NCBI GenBank assembly: GCA_900541185.1
Contig: UQIQ01000023.1
Coordinates: forward strand, 1 to 30,004
Length of the DNA stretch: 30,004 bases
Source of the DNA: an uncultured Collinsella sp.
GTDB taxonomy: Bacteria; Actinomycetota; Coriobacteriia; Coriobacteriales; Coriobacteriaceae
Direction: 5' to 3'
Positions within the stretch are counted from its first letter, which is position 1; every line of letters begins with the position of its first letter. A program made the position numbers and the translations under genes. The notes under the pieces are model-generated. The model was given only the letters and a program-made list of their open reading frames with translations. It ran no database searches and was not told the DNA's origin. This document shows, piece after piece, positions 1 through 9,230 of the stretch.

Positions 1-46
1 CGAGGCCGAGCGCAAAATGGATTCTAAAAAACACCTTGCCAAATAG
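1..46 (+). CDS. C-terminal end of a + strand protein, truncated by the window
   Basis: A reading frame open from the window edge runs from base 2 and ends at TAG 44-46. It encodes a lysine-rich tail that reads EAERKMDSKKHLAK. A strong hairpin follows 14 bases later, as expected behind a real gene. Only 14 residues are visible, so no family can be named. It would be convergent with groL. The call rests on the position of the stop before the terminator and on the plausible charged C-terminus. Confidence 0.4.
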   Translation, partial: EAERKMDSKKHLAK

Positions 47-60
47 GAGCGTCAGGACGC

Positions 61-101
61 AAAGAGGCTCCGCAGCGCGAAGCGCGATGCGGAGCCTCTT
101 T
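61..101. terminator. Bidirectional terminator between the left-edge gene and groL
   Basis: A perfect 13 bp inverted repeat: AAAGAGGCTCCGC at 61-73 pairs with 89-101 across a 15-base loop. The arms begin with A's and end with T's, so either strand can read it as a hairpin with a short T run. It lies between a + strand stop at 46 and the groL stop at 180. Confidence 0.8.
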
Positions 102-179
102 GCATGTCCGAGGACGTTCCGGAGAGAAACCCCCGTCACGCCCCCGGATTCCCGGTGGGAGTTCTAGACCTTGTCGGCC

Positions 180-1895
<1,716 letters not shown>

Positions 1896-1913
1896 TCAGA
1901 GATTCCGACGAGA

Positions 1914-2207
1914 CTAGGCCTCGACGATAGCGTAGATGTCGTCGGCGCGCATCAGCAGATACTTCTCGCCGTCGACCTTGACCTCGTTGCCACCGAACTT
2001 ACCGTAGATGACAACGTCACCGACCTTGACGTCCATGGGGATGCGCTCACCCTTGTCGTTGACCTTGCCGGCGCCAACGGCAACGATGGTGCCACGCTGC
2101 GGCTTCTCCTGAGCGTTGCTGGCGATATACAGGCCAGAAGCGGTCTTCTGCTCGGCCTCGTCGGGCTTGACCAGGACGCGATCTGCAAGCGGCTTCAAAG
2201 ACGACAT
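1914..2207 (-). CDS. groES: Co-chaperonin GroES (Hsp10)
   Basis: The 97-residue product is the lid of the GroEL cage. It starts [20 protein letters not shown] and carries the typical [12 protein letters not shown] segment and the C-terminus [14 protein letters not shown]. The frame is open to an ATG at 2240, but ATG 2207 is chosen because AAGGAGGA at 2215-2222 sits 7 bases upstream and family members begin here. The longer start would place the ribosome site inside the gene. It is the first gene of groES-groL. I see no CIRCE (TTAGCACTC-N9-GAGTGCTAA) or HAIR element upstream. The leader instead holds a GC-rich hairpin and the palindrome GGGTTAACCC. Confidence 0.97.
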   Translation of the reverse strand: MSSLKPLADRVLVKPDEAEQKTASGLYIASNAQEKPQRGTIVAVGAGKVNDKGERIPMDVKVGDVVIYGKFGGNEVKVDGEKYLLMRADDIYAIVEA

Positions 2208-2335
2208 GCTTGTTTCCTCCTTTGTGGGCCGCGCGGTCATGCCGCGCGGGTTAACCCTTTTTGTTTGCGTACGCGTTGAATGGTACCCACGAATGGCGGG
2301 TTATACAACACGGAGTCAAAAAATCTTATTTTTTG
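2208..2335 (-). promoter_or_regulatory. groES leader and promoter region
   Basis: Read on the - strand, this leader has a possible -10 (TATAAC, 2305-2300), with TTGACT at 2319-2314, too close to act as its -35. It also has the short palindrome GCGTACGC (2267-2274), a perfect GGGTTAACCC palindrome (2248-2257), and a hairpin CCGCGCGG-TCATG-CCGCGCGG (2229-2249). That hairpin ends just upstream of the Shine-Dalgarno at 2215-2222. The promoter cannot be placed with confidence. The palindromes are candidate operator or leader structures, and no known heat-shock operator is recognisable. Confidence 0.4.
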
Positions 2336-2551
2336 GCACTTAGATTTTCTGAATGCCGGGGGATAACTTAGCAGTGGCTCCCGGGGCGGACCGGAGGGCA
2401 TGAAGTTTACTGCTCTACAGTCCTGCGCAAGACGGAAAGCACATTAAGTGCTTTCCTTTGCGTGCGGAACTCGCGACAAACTTCATGCCCTCCGGTCCGC
2501 CCCGGGAGCTGGGGTAACTTATTCGGGCCCGGCATTCAGAAAAGTCAGTGC
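2336..2551. repeat. Large (~216 bp) imperfect palindrome of mobile-element or structured-RNA type
   Basis: The two arms pair in several blocks. GCACT 2336-2340 pairs with AGTGC 2547-2551. The 16-base block 2345-2360 (TTTTCTGAATGCCGGG) pairs perfectly with 2528-2543. TAACTTA 2364-2370 faces TAACTTA 2515-2521 with one C-C mismatch. A perfect 31-base block 2378-2408 pairs with 2478-2508. The 69-base centre holds its own 9 bp hairpin, GGAAAGCAC-ATTAA-GTGCTTTCC (2434-2456). The structure lies between the amidohydrolase stop (2576) and the groES promoter region. It could be a MITE-like insertion, a very large terminator, or a folded RNA. It carries no ORF. Confidence 0.85.
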
Positions 2552-2575
2552 AGCAAAATGGCGATGCGGATGGGG

Positions 2576-4225
2576 TTAGTGCTCGTAGATCAAGTTACCT
2601 GCCAGGTAGGTGGCCTGAACTTTTGTGGCCTGGAGGTCTTGGGGGTCAACGGTGAGCGGGTTTTGGTCCAGGACTACCAGGTCGGCATACTTGCCGGGCT
2701 CCAAGCTGCCGAGGTTTTGCTCGTCGCCCGCTGCATAGGCGCTGCCCAGGGTGTAGTTGCGCAGGGCTGTTGCTGCATCGATGCGCTCGCTCGGTAACCA
2801 GCCGCCCTCGGGCCAGTGGCTTTTGGGATCCTGGCGCGTGATAGCCGTGTAGAGCACGTTCATGCTTGTAACAGCTGTGATGGGGCTATCGGTGCCGAAG
2901 GCTTGGCGGATGCCGCGCTGCTTATAGGTCGCAAACGGCCACATGATGCGGCTGCGTTCCAGGCCCAGATCGCGCTCGGGGCCGCCCGGGTCGAGTGTAA
3001 TGTGACAGGGCTGGCTCGAAGCAACCACGTTGAGCTTGCGCAAGCGATCGATGTCCTTGGGCAGGAGGTTCTCCAGGTGCTCGAGCGTGTTATGGCCGTG
3101 CTGGGGCAGGCCGTACAGGTCGGCCGCTTCCTCGAAGATATCCAGCGCGGCATGAATCGCACCGTCGCCGATGACGTGGATGCGCACGGTATGGCCGCGC
3201 TCCGCGGCCGCCAGAACCAGCTTGCGCATGCGCTCGGCAGGAACCGTCAGGCGACCTTGATCGCCCGGGAAGCGCGGGTTGGTATAGGGCTCGGTGAGAT
3301 AGGCCGTGTGTTCGCTCGACACGCCGTCGAAGAACTGCTTAAAGCCTGGCGCCGAAAGCAGCGCGTTGTTCGCGTAACGTACCTGCAGCTCTTCCAAGCG
3401 CGATTGGTCATCCAGCAGCGTGGGAAACAAATGGGCTCGGATGCCCAACTTGCCGGCTGCCTGCAGTTTGTCGTAGACGTCGTCGCGGATAAAATCGCAG
3501 CCCGGCATGGGCATGAGCGACATATCGCATATCGAGGTGATGCCCTGCTCGGCCATCCGCCTCATTTGATCGGCGTAAGCGCTTGCGATGCGATCCTCGC
3601 CCAGCCACTCAAGGCAGCGCGGTAGCAGCTGCATGGCAGCCGCCTCGTGAGCAATACCCGTGAGCTCGCCGTTTGCGTCCTTGTCGTAGCTACCGCCCGC
3701 TGGTGGCTCGCTGTCGTGCGTGACGCCGAGTGCATCGAGTGCGCGGCTGTTGAGCCACAGCGTGTGCCCGTCGCCCGAATACATAACACAGGGACGATCG
3801 GGGAATGCCACATCGAGCGACGCCTTGGTAGGATGCTCGGGCGGGTCCCAACGGTAGTCGCGCCAGCCCTGCGTCACAACCCAAGCGTCGTCGGGCAGGT
3901 CCTGGGAAAACTCGAGCGCATGTTGCACCAGCGCCGCCTCGGACGTGCCCATATCCATGAGCATGTACGGCGAGGAACCGACCGAGGTATGGAAGAAGTG
4001 CAGATGAGCGTCATGGAAACCGGGGCAGACAAACTGCTCGCCGTAGTCGATAACCGACGTAGCGGCAGGAGCGGCGGCGATCACGTCATCGGGCGCACCG
4101 ACTGCGACGATACGGTCGCCTGCGATGGCAATCGCCAGCTCGCGGGTGGTATCGATGCCGTCTTGCGCGGTAAAGACGTTCTTGGAGCGGATAATCCGAT
4201 CGATATGTTGCATGGGCATCCCCAT
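2576..4225 (-). CDS. YtcJ-type metal-dependent amidohydrolase (Amidohydro_3)
   Basis: The 549-residue product belongs to the amidohydrolase superfamily, which cleaves amide-type bonds at a metal centre in a TIM barrel. The natural substrate of YtcJ-like enzymes is unknown. Visible are the metal-binding HDAHLH motif near residue 70 after VCPGF, HVIGDGAIHAALD near 350, HNTLEHLE near 378, GTDSPI near 441, and the closing beta-sandwich segment LEPGKYADLVVLDQNP. There is no signal peptide, so it is probably cytosolic. The frame is open far upstream, to 5929, but that part lies over the M20 gene and is spurious. ATGs at 4225, 4219 and 4213 are all possible; GGGG at 4220-4223 favours 4213. It is divergent from the M20 gene, with 156 bases between them. 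Confidence 0.88.
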   Translation of the reverse strand: MGMPMQHIDRIIRSKNVFTAQDGIDTTRELAIAIAGDRIVAVGAPDDVIAAAPAATSVIDYGEQFVCPGFHDAHLHFFHTSVGSSPYMLMDMGTSEAALVQHALEFSQDLPDDAWVVTQGWRDYRWDPPEHPTKASLDVAFPDRPCVMYSGDGHTLWLNSRALDALGVTHDSEPPAGGSYDKDANGELTGIAHEAAAMQLLPRCLEWLGEDRIASAYADQMRRMAEQGITSICDMSLMPMPGCDFIRDDVYDKLQAAGKLGIRAHLFPTLLDDQSRLEELQVRYANNALLSAPGFKQFFDGVSSEHTAYLTEPYTNPRFPGDQGRLTVPAERMRKLVLAAAERGHTVRIHVIGDGAIHAALDIFEEAADLYGLPQHGHNTLEHLENLLPKDIDRLRKLNVVASSQPCHITLDPGGPERDLGLERSRIMWPFATYKQRGIRQAFGTDSPITAVTSMNVLYTAITRQDPKSHWPEGGWLPSERIDAATALRNYTLGSAYAAGDEQNLGSLEPGKYADLVVLDQNPLTVDPQDLQATKVQATYLAGNLIYEH

Positions 4226-4300
4226 CTCTGGCAGGAAATTCAACACCCCCGAGTGTACTCCCCCGCCCTTGTAACAAAACCCCAAGCGGCAAACGGCAAC

Positions 4301-4330
4301 TTTACCAGCCCTAGCGGCAGGTGGCATACT
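4301..4330 (+). promoter_or_regulatory. Candidate promoter of the M20 gene
   Basis: TTTACC (4301-4306) and CATACT (4325-4330) are separated by 18 bases. Each matches four of six positions of the sigma-70 consensus. The -10 lies about 50 bases before the start codon at 4382. The assignment is from sequence pattern only. Confidence 0.4.
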
Positions 4331-4381
4331 GGAGAGAGCCTGTACGATTTTGCGATCAACCCAGCAAGGAGCAAATCGACC

Positions 4382-5845
4382 ATGACGAAGACCAAGGCAC
4401 AGCAGATTATGGCGGCGACCGAGGCTCGCGCGGCTGACGACGTCACCGCGGCCATCCAAGATATCGCTACCGAGTTTGAACCATATATCATCAAGCAGCG
4501 CCGGCACTTCCATAAGCACCCGGAGCTGAGCCTCGCCGAGGAGCGCACGACCTCCGACATCGCCAACCAGCTCGACGCCATGAATATCCCCTACGAGCGT
4601 CCCCTTAAGACGGGCCTGGTGGCAACGCTTCGCGGCACCGCGCCGGATGCCTACCGCGAGGACGGCACGCCACGCCGCCGCATCCTGCTGCGCGCCGACA
4701 TCGACGCCCTGCCCGTCACCGAGCAGACCGGCGAGGAGTTCGCCAGCGTCAACGAGGGCTGCATGCACGCCTGCGGCCACGACTGCCATATCGCCATGAT
4801 GCTCGGAACGCTGCAGATCCTGCGCCATATGACCGACGACATCCACGGCGAAGTCCGCATCGTCTTCCAGCCCAGCGAGGAAAACGGCCAGGGCGCCAAG
4901 CTCATGATCGGCACGGGCGTGCTCGACGGCGTCGATGGTGCCTACGCCGCGCATATCTGGAGCGAGGTTGACGCCGGCACTGTAAGCTGCGAGCCCGGTC
5001 CGCGCATGGCCAATACCGACTGGTTCCGCATCGATGTCCGCGGCACCTCGTGCCATGGCGCCATGCCCCAGCGCGGTCACGACGCCGTCATGGTTGCCGC
5101 CGAGATCGTCAACGCCCTGCAAACCATCGTTTCGCGCGAAATCAGCCCCTACGAGCCGGCCGTCATCACCGTCGGCGAGCTGCACGGCGGCACCGCGCGC
5201 AACGTTATCGCCGGCACGGCCTACCTCGCCGGCACAGTGCGCACCTACGGCGATTCGACCCACGAGGAAATGCCGGAGCTTATGCGCCGCATCGTGGAGC
5301 ATACTGCGGCCGCCTTGGGCGCCGAGGCAGAGCTCACCGACTACACCATCGCCAACTACAAGGTCGAAAACGACGCCGCCTCGAGCGAGCGCTGCCGTCA
5401 GGCTGTAATCAAGTGCCTGGGCCCCACCGGCCAAGGCCATTATCGCGGCACGCTTTCGGGCGAGGATTTTTCGGAGTACCTGCGTCGCGTACCGGGCGTG
5501 CTCGCCTTTGTAGGTACGCGCAACCCCAAGATTGGCGCCACGTACGCCCAACATTCCTGCTTCTACAAGATCGACGAGACCGTGCTGGCAAAGGGCTCCA
5601 TGGTGGCCGCCCAGTATGCTATCGACTTTTTGGCCGAGCCCACGCAAGAGGAGCTCGACGGCCCCGCGATTACCGCGGTCGCCGAAACCAACCCCGATCT
5701 GGCCGCCAAGTTGCGCTCTGCCAAAGCGACGACCGCCGAGGCTCGCGACGCCATCCATGATGCCCGAACGGCTCGCCATGCCGCGATCAAGGGCATCCAC
5801 GAAGCCCGCGCTGCTGCACGCCGCGAGGAGAAGCACGACGAGTAG
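4382..5845 (+). CDS. M20-family amidohydrolase/peptidase (N-acyl-amino-acid hydrolase type)
   Basis: The 487-residue product is a metal-dependent exopeptidase-fold enzyme of the M20D/ILR1-like group, which removes acyl or aminoacyl groups from amino acids. Visible are RRHFHKHPELSLAEERT near residue 40, LRADIDALPVTEQTGEEF near 103, the metal site MHACGHDCHIAMMLGT near 127, QPSEENGQGAKLM near 162, and a dimerisation-domain segment GTSCHGAMPQRGHD. ATG 4382 is chosen because AAGGAG (4366-4371) precedes it and the upstream open frame lies over the divergent gene. The last roughly 65 residues are an Ala/Arg/Lys/Glu-rich helical tail beyond the catalytic domain, which is unusual. There is no signal peptide. 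The gene stands alone on the + strand. Confidence 0.92.
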   Translation: MTKTKAQQIMAATEARAADDVTAAIQDIATEFEPYIIKQRRHFHKHPELSLAEERTTSDIANQLDAMNIPYERPLKTGLVATLRGTAPDAYREDGTPRRRILLRADIDALPVTEQTGEEFASVNEGCMHACGHDCHIAMMLGTLQILRHMTDDIHGEVRIVFQPSEENGQGAKLMIGTGVLDGVDGAYAAHIWSEVDAGTVSCEPGPRMANTDWFRIDVRGTSCHGAMPQRGHDAVMVAAEIVNALQTIVSREISPYEPAVITVGELHGGTARNVIAGTAYLAGTVRTYGDSTHEEMPELMRRIVEHTAAALGAEAELTDYTIANYKVENDAASSERCRQAVIKCLGPTGQGHYRGTLSGEDFSEYLRRVPGVLAFVGTRNPKIGATYAQHSCFYKIDETVLAKGSMVAAQYAIDFLAEPTQEELDGPAITAVAETNPDLAAKLRSAKATTAEARDAIHDARTARHAAIKGIHEARAAARREEKHDE

Positions 5846-5890
5846 TCGATTCGCTGGCATCTCGCAGTCATAGCCACATCGCGATGTCAA

Positions 5891-5926
5891 AGCGGGGGCG
5901 GACGTTTCGACACGTCCGCCCCCGCT
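5891..5926. terminator. Bidirectional terminator behind the M20 gene and the zinc-ribbon gene
   Basis: A 14 bp perfect stem, AGCGGGGGCGGACG at 5891-5904 with 5913-5926, surrounds an 8-base loop and is followed by TCATTTG. It lies between two convergent genes (stops at 5845 and 5977) and probably serves both. Confidence 0.8.
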
Positions 5927-5976
5927 CATTTGTCAAGCGCTATTTCTATCCCGTCCCCAAATGGCAGGCGGCGTGG

Positions 5977-7284
5977 CTACTCGTCCTGAGGCTCCTCGTC
6001 GGAGCTTGGCTCGGACGCCGGCTCAGGTGCAGGTGCCGGCTCAGGCTCAGGCTCAGGTGCAGGCGCAGGCTCGGACTCAGATGCCGTCTCAGACTCGGGC
6101 GCCGGTTCAGGCTCGGGCGCCGGTTCAGGCTCGGTCGCGGGAGCGGGTGCAGGCGCCGGCGAAGCATCCGGAGCGCTGTAACCCGAAGCAGCGGACTTCT
6201 TCTCGAAAGGCAACACAAAAGTCAGGACGTCGTCCTTATCCTCATCGGCCCACTCGCTTGCATAGCGCGCGGCCCAATAGCCAACGGCACGGTGCTTGAG
6301 CATCTTGCCAAAGACCGTAAGAAATACGGTGACGAAAGCGACCAGCACCAAGAACAGCGCGAGCGTGACGCCACCGCCGGTAACAATTGCCTCAATACCC
6401 GTAGGACGATAGTAGTAGCTATACATACCGACAGAGGCAATGGCGCCAAAGACGACCGTCAAGATCCATGTGACAACGTTGGCGACCAGGCCCGTCAAAA
6501 ACTCGGGAAGGAACGAAGCACAGAACAGCTTGGTCTTATTGTGCTTAAACGCCGCCCAGACCTTATCGAGCGAAAACGCGCTCTCGACACGCCCGGTCAC
6601 CGCAAAGTGCATCACGGCGATGTCGGCGAACATCTTAAAGAAGACACCCAGAATCGCCGAGGCAATTAGCGCCAGGACAAGCAGGCCAAGCGAACCGAAC
6701 AGCGCAGCCTCGAGCGCATAAGAGCCGTAATAAGAATACGAGCCCGCGGCGCCAATTACCACGCCCTCCACCAGCGAAAGCACTACACCGATAACGGGAA
6801 TGGCAGCGATAACCTCGAGCACGACCGAAATAACGCTCGAAAAGACTCCGAGACCAAACGACGTGGAACGCATGAGTGGACGGTCCATACCGTCATCGGC
6901 CTTGAGCGACAGATCGCGACCCCACTCGATACCAAAGCCGGAACCGCACACGCTCGCAATGCAAGCTGCCAAAAAGCCGATGGCAGCCGCAATGCCGCCA
7001 ATAACGGGAATAAACAACACGAGCACCGACACAACGCAAATCAGCGCCGGCAAAAACGCGATTTGGCATACACGCTGAAGCACGCCCGGAGTCTTAGTCA
7101 TATCTTGGAACGCCTGAGCCACACAGCCCTTTGGCGCATTCGCCACGGGCGGTTGCGGAACAAACTGCTGGGGCTGGGGCTGTCCCTGGGGAGCGGGGCC
7201 AGCGGCACCGGCATTAGGAGCACCACACGCGCCGCAGAACTTGTCGTTATCGCCCATGGGGGCGCCACACTGCGAGCAGAACAT
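5977..7284 (-). CDS. Zinc-ribbon polytopic membrane protein with a Pro/Glu/Ala repeat tail
   Basis: The 435-residue protein begins MFCSQCGAPMGDNDKFCGACG, a zinc ribbon with Cys3, Cys6, Cys17 and Cys20. A Pro/Gln linker follows, then a membrane region with several hydrophobic segments (for example FLPALICVVSVLVLFIPVIGG, split here by loops, and LALFLVLVAFVTVFLTVFG). The C-terminus is about 55 residues of PAPA/PEPE repeats. It resembles DUF4013-like zinc-ribbon membrane proteins, but I cannot assign the family firmly. ATG 7284 is preceded by AAGGGATGA; the longer open frame to 7356 lacks a better ribosome site. It lies 149 bases downstream of the YitT-type gene on the same strand. Function is unknown. 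Confidence 0.82.
   Translation of the reverse strand: MFCSQCGAPMGDNDKFCGACGAPNAGAAGPAPQGQPQPQQFVPQPPVANAPKGCVAQAFQDMTKTPGVLQRVCQIAFLPALICVVSVLVLFIPVIGGIAAAIGFLAACIASVCGSGFGIEWGRDLSLKADDGMDRPLMRSTSFGLGVFSSVISVVLEVIAAIPVIGVVLSLVEGVVIGAAGSYSYYGSYALEAALFGSLGLLVLALIASAILGVFFKMFADIAVMHFAVTGRVESAFSLDKVWAAFKHNKTKLFCASFLPEFLTGLVANVVTWILTVVFGAIASVGMYSYYYRPTGIEAIVTGGGVTLALFLVLVAFVTVFLTVFGKMLKHRAVGYWAARYASEWADEDKDDVLTFVLPFEKKSAASGYSAPDASPAPAPAPATEPEPAPEPEPAPESETASESEPAPAPEPEPEPAPAPEPASEPSSDEEPQDE
5985..6165 (-). repeat. Low-complexity coding repeat (Pro-Glu-Ala tail)
   Basis: Imperfect tandem six-base units of the type GGCTCA/GGTGCA/GGCGCC encode the alternating PAPA and PEPE tail of the zinc-ribbon protein. 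Such DNA can gain or lose units by slippage while staying in frame. Confidence 0.7.
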
Positions 7285-7433
7285 AGAATCATCCCTTCGT
7301 ATCTTGAACGAATCACTTGGATCGCAAACGATGTCTTTAGCATCATTATCGCCCAATGTGGGATCAAATACTCAAAGATGACCGATTTGCAAGATACACG
7401 GCGCCAGCAGGCGGTTCGTTAAATACGTCCGCG

Positions 7434-8456
7434 CTAGTTCGTGCCGCGGAAGCCCTTGCCGACGATCTCGGAGCTGTCGACGATCGTGATAAAGGCGCCC
7501 GGATCGACTTCGCGCGCATAGCGGCGTAGTTGCACGGCCTCGCGACGGCTCAGCACGCTCATGATCACCGTCACGCACTTGCCCGAGAAAGCACCGTAGC
7601 CGCGGCTGATAGTCGCCGTGCGGTTGAGATGCTTGACGATAAACTCCTCGACCTTAAGGGGCTCGGAACAAATGACCGTGCAGACTTTGCGCAGATGAAT
7701 GCTCTCAATGGCTTTGTCGACCACAAGCGTCTTGGCAAACAGGCCGAGCACGCAATACAAACCGACACGCGGGCCATACAAAAAGGCCGCGATGGTCACG
7801 ATGCCGATATCGACCAACAGCAGTGCGCGACCAATCTCGAGCGTAGTGCGGCGCTTGAGGATCATGGCGAGGATGTCCGTGCCACCCGTCGAGGCGCCAA
7901 TATCAAAGACGATGGCGCTGCCGAGCGCCGGCAGAATCACGGCAAAGCACAGGTCGAGCCACATATCGCCCGTCATCGAGACATCGGTCGGAATAAAAAG
8001 CTCAAAAAGCGAAACATAGGCGGACAGCGCAAACGAGGCGAAGACGCTCCATAGAATTGCCTTGCGTTCCAAAAAAATAAAGCCCAAAACGACGAGAACC
8101 GCGTTGATAATCCACATAAAAACGCCGACGGGCAGAGTCGGGAACAGCGTGGACAGAATGACCGACATGCCCGAGGTGCCGCCAAAAGCAAAGTGATTAG
8201 GGGTTTTAAACGCAACGATGGCAAAGGCCGTAAGAATCAGACCCAGATTGAGCTCGGCAAAAAAGCGCGGGAAGCCCGGCTCCTGGCTGCGCTTTTGGCC
8301 GGCACGCTCGCCGCGCTCGATATCGGTGCGATCGACCACGCGCTCCATCGGCACTACGGGAGGACGATGCACCTCCTCGGCAGCACGCGACGCCGCCTCT
8401 GCCGCAGCGGCCTCAATTGCCCATGCCTTGCTTTCTGTTTCGTGCTCGTCGGCCAT
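7434..8456 (-). CDS. YitT family membrane protein (DUF161 plus C-terminal DUF2179)
   Basis: The 340-residue protein has an N-terminal charged cytosolic stretch of about 65 residues, then a polytopic membrane block starting LNLGLILTAFAIVAFKTPNHFAFGGTSG in pieces, including the YitT hallmark GASTGGTDILAMILKRRT. A soluble C-terminal DUF2179 domain contains SRGYGAFSGKCVTVIMSVLSR and closes DPGAFITIVDSSEIVGKGF. The family is widespread in Firmicutes and Actinobacteria and its function is poorly known. ATG 8456 follows a GAGGGG ribosome site. The long Ala/Glu-rich N-terminus exceeds that of typical YitT proteins, which start near the first membrane segment. The next gene downstream on the strand is the zinc-ribbon protein. 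Confidence 0.9.
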   Translation of the reverse strand: MADEHETESKAWAIEAAAAEAASRAAEEVHRPPVVPMERVVDRTDIERGERAGQKRSQEPGFPRFFAELNLGLILTAFAIVAFKTPNHFAFGGTSGMSVILSTLFPTLPVGVFMWIINAVLVVLGFIFLERKAILWSVFASFALSAYVSLFELFIPTDVSMTGDMWLDLCFAVILPALGSAIVFDIGASTGGTDILAMILKRRTTLEIGRALLLVDIGIVTIAAFLYGPRVGLYCVLGLFAKTLVVDKAIESIHLRKVCTVICSEPLKVEEFIVKHLNRTATISRGYGAFSGKCVTVIMSVLSRREAVQLRRYAREVDPGAFITIVDSSEIVGKGFRGTN

Positions 8457-8574
8457 TACGGCAACCCCTCGTTAACAATTTGGAAACAATGCGCCCATTA
8501 GGGTAACGCGGAACGCGACGATTGCAACCCCTAGTTAGACGAGCGGTATGCCTACATCGGGGGGCATACAAATA

Positions 8575-8610
8575 ACGGCCGGCCACGCTTTTGCTTGCGC
8601 GGTCGGCCGT
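8575..8610 (-). terminator. Terminator of the amaP-DUF2273-Asp23 operon
   Basis: ACGGCCGGCCACGC (8575-8588) pairs with 8597-8610 over an 8-base loop, with one A-C mismatch and one G-U pair. On the - strand it is followed by TTATTTG. It lies 55 bases behind the Asp23 stop and before the next gene. Confidence 0.75.
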
Positions 8611-8622
8611 TTAGCGTTTTCG

Positions 8623-8666
8623 CAGATAAAACCTGCCAAAACAAACCTGTCCCTTTTTGGAAGGTT
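8623..8666 (+). repeat. REP-like palindromic unit, copy 1
   Basis: This 44-base unit begins CAGATAAAACCTGCC. It is self-complementary: AACCTGCCAAAA at 8630-8641 pairs with 8654-8666, enclosing CAAACCTGTCCC. A second copy lies inverted at 13492-13535 and matches at 42 of 44 positions. This copy touches the Asp23 stop codon (8665-8667). Confidence 0.9.
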
Positions 8667-9186
8667 ACTCGTGCTGGCTGGTGCGGTGCTCATACTCCTC
8701 GGGGGTGATGACGTCCTCGATGCGCAGGTTGACGCCCGCCACCTCAAGGCCGGTCATCGCGGCAAGGCGCTCGGTGACACGTGCCTTGACATCGTCGAAG
8801 ATCGCGGGCGCATAGGCGCCGTACTCGATAATGACGGAGATGTTGACGACCACACGATTGTCATCGGTGACCTCAACCGTCACGCCCTTGGTCAGATTCT
8901 CGGCACCAAACTGCTCCTGCACAAAATGCATGAGGTTACCCTTCATGCCCAGGACGTGCGGCACCTCGCGGGTGGCCATGGCGACGATCTTCTCGATCAC
9001 ACCGTTGGAATAGGTCAGCGAGTCCTCGGACTCGTCTGTTTCCTCATCATCCTCGTCCGCGTCATCGGCGGACTCGGCCTCGACGAGCGCCTCATCCTCG
9101 AGCGTCACATCCTCGGCTTCGGCGACGGCCGCCTCGTTCTCCTCGAGCTCGGTATCGGCCACATCGACCTTCGTATTAAAAGCCAT
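8665..9186 (-). CDS. Asp23/Gls24 family envelope stress protein
   Basis: The 173-residue protein has a very acidic N-terminus of about 60 residues rich in Glu, Asp and Ala, then an Asp23 domain from roughly residue 58 (YSNGVIEKIVAMATREVPHV in the first strand-helix). The segments VEVTDDNRVVVNISVIIEYG and VKARVTERLAAMTGLEV follow. In Staphylococcus, Asp23 is a membrane-associated envelope-stress protein held by AmaP. ATG 9186 has GGAGGA directly upstream. It is the last gene of the operon, 44 bases behind DUF2273. The acidic N-terminal extension is longer than in classical Asp23 and is of unknown purpose. Confidence 0.93.
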   Translation of the reverse strand: MAFNTKVDVADTELEENEAAVAEAEDVTLEDEALVEAESADDADEDDEETDESEDSLTYSNGVIEKIVAMATREVPHVLGMKGNLMHFVQEQFGAENLTKGVTVEVTDDNRVVVNISVIIEYGAYAPAIFDDVKARVTERLAAMTGLEVAGVNLRIEDVITPEEYEHRTSQHE

Positions 9187-9230
9187 GGTTCCTCCTTATG
9201 CCTGCCGCGGATGCGACAGTCGAATACATA

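Noticed and set aside
2434..2456. GGAAAGCAC-ATTAA-GTGCTTTCC considered as a CIRCE operator
   Set aside because: The arms and the 5-base spacing do not match TTAGCACTC-N9-GAGTGCTAA. It fits better as the tip of the large palindrome.
4226..5929. N-terminal extension of the amidohydrolase frame
   Set aside because: The extra roughly 568 residues lie antisense to the M20 gene. The family N-terminus and the divergent promoter region place the start at 4225 or just inside it.
5985..6165. Tandem GGCTCA/GGTGCA units considered as a CRISPR or satellite
   Set aside because: They are in frame and encode the Pro/Glu/Ala tail of a membrane protein; there are no unique spacers.
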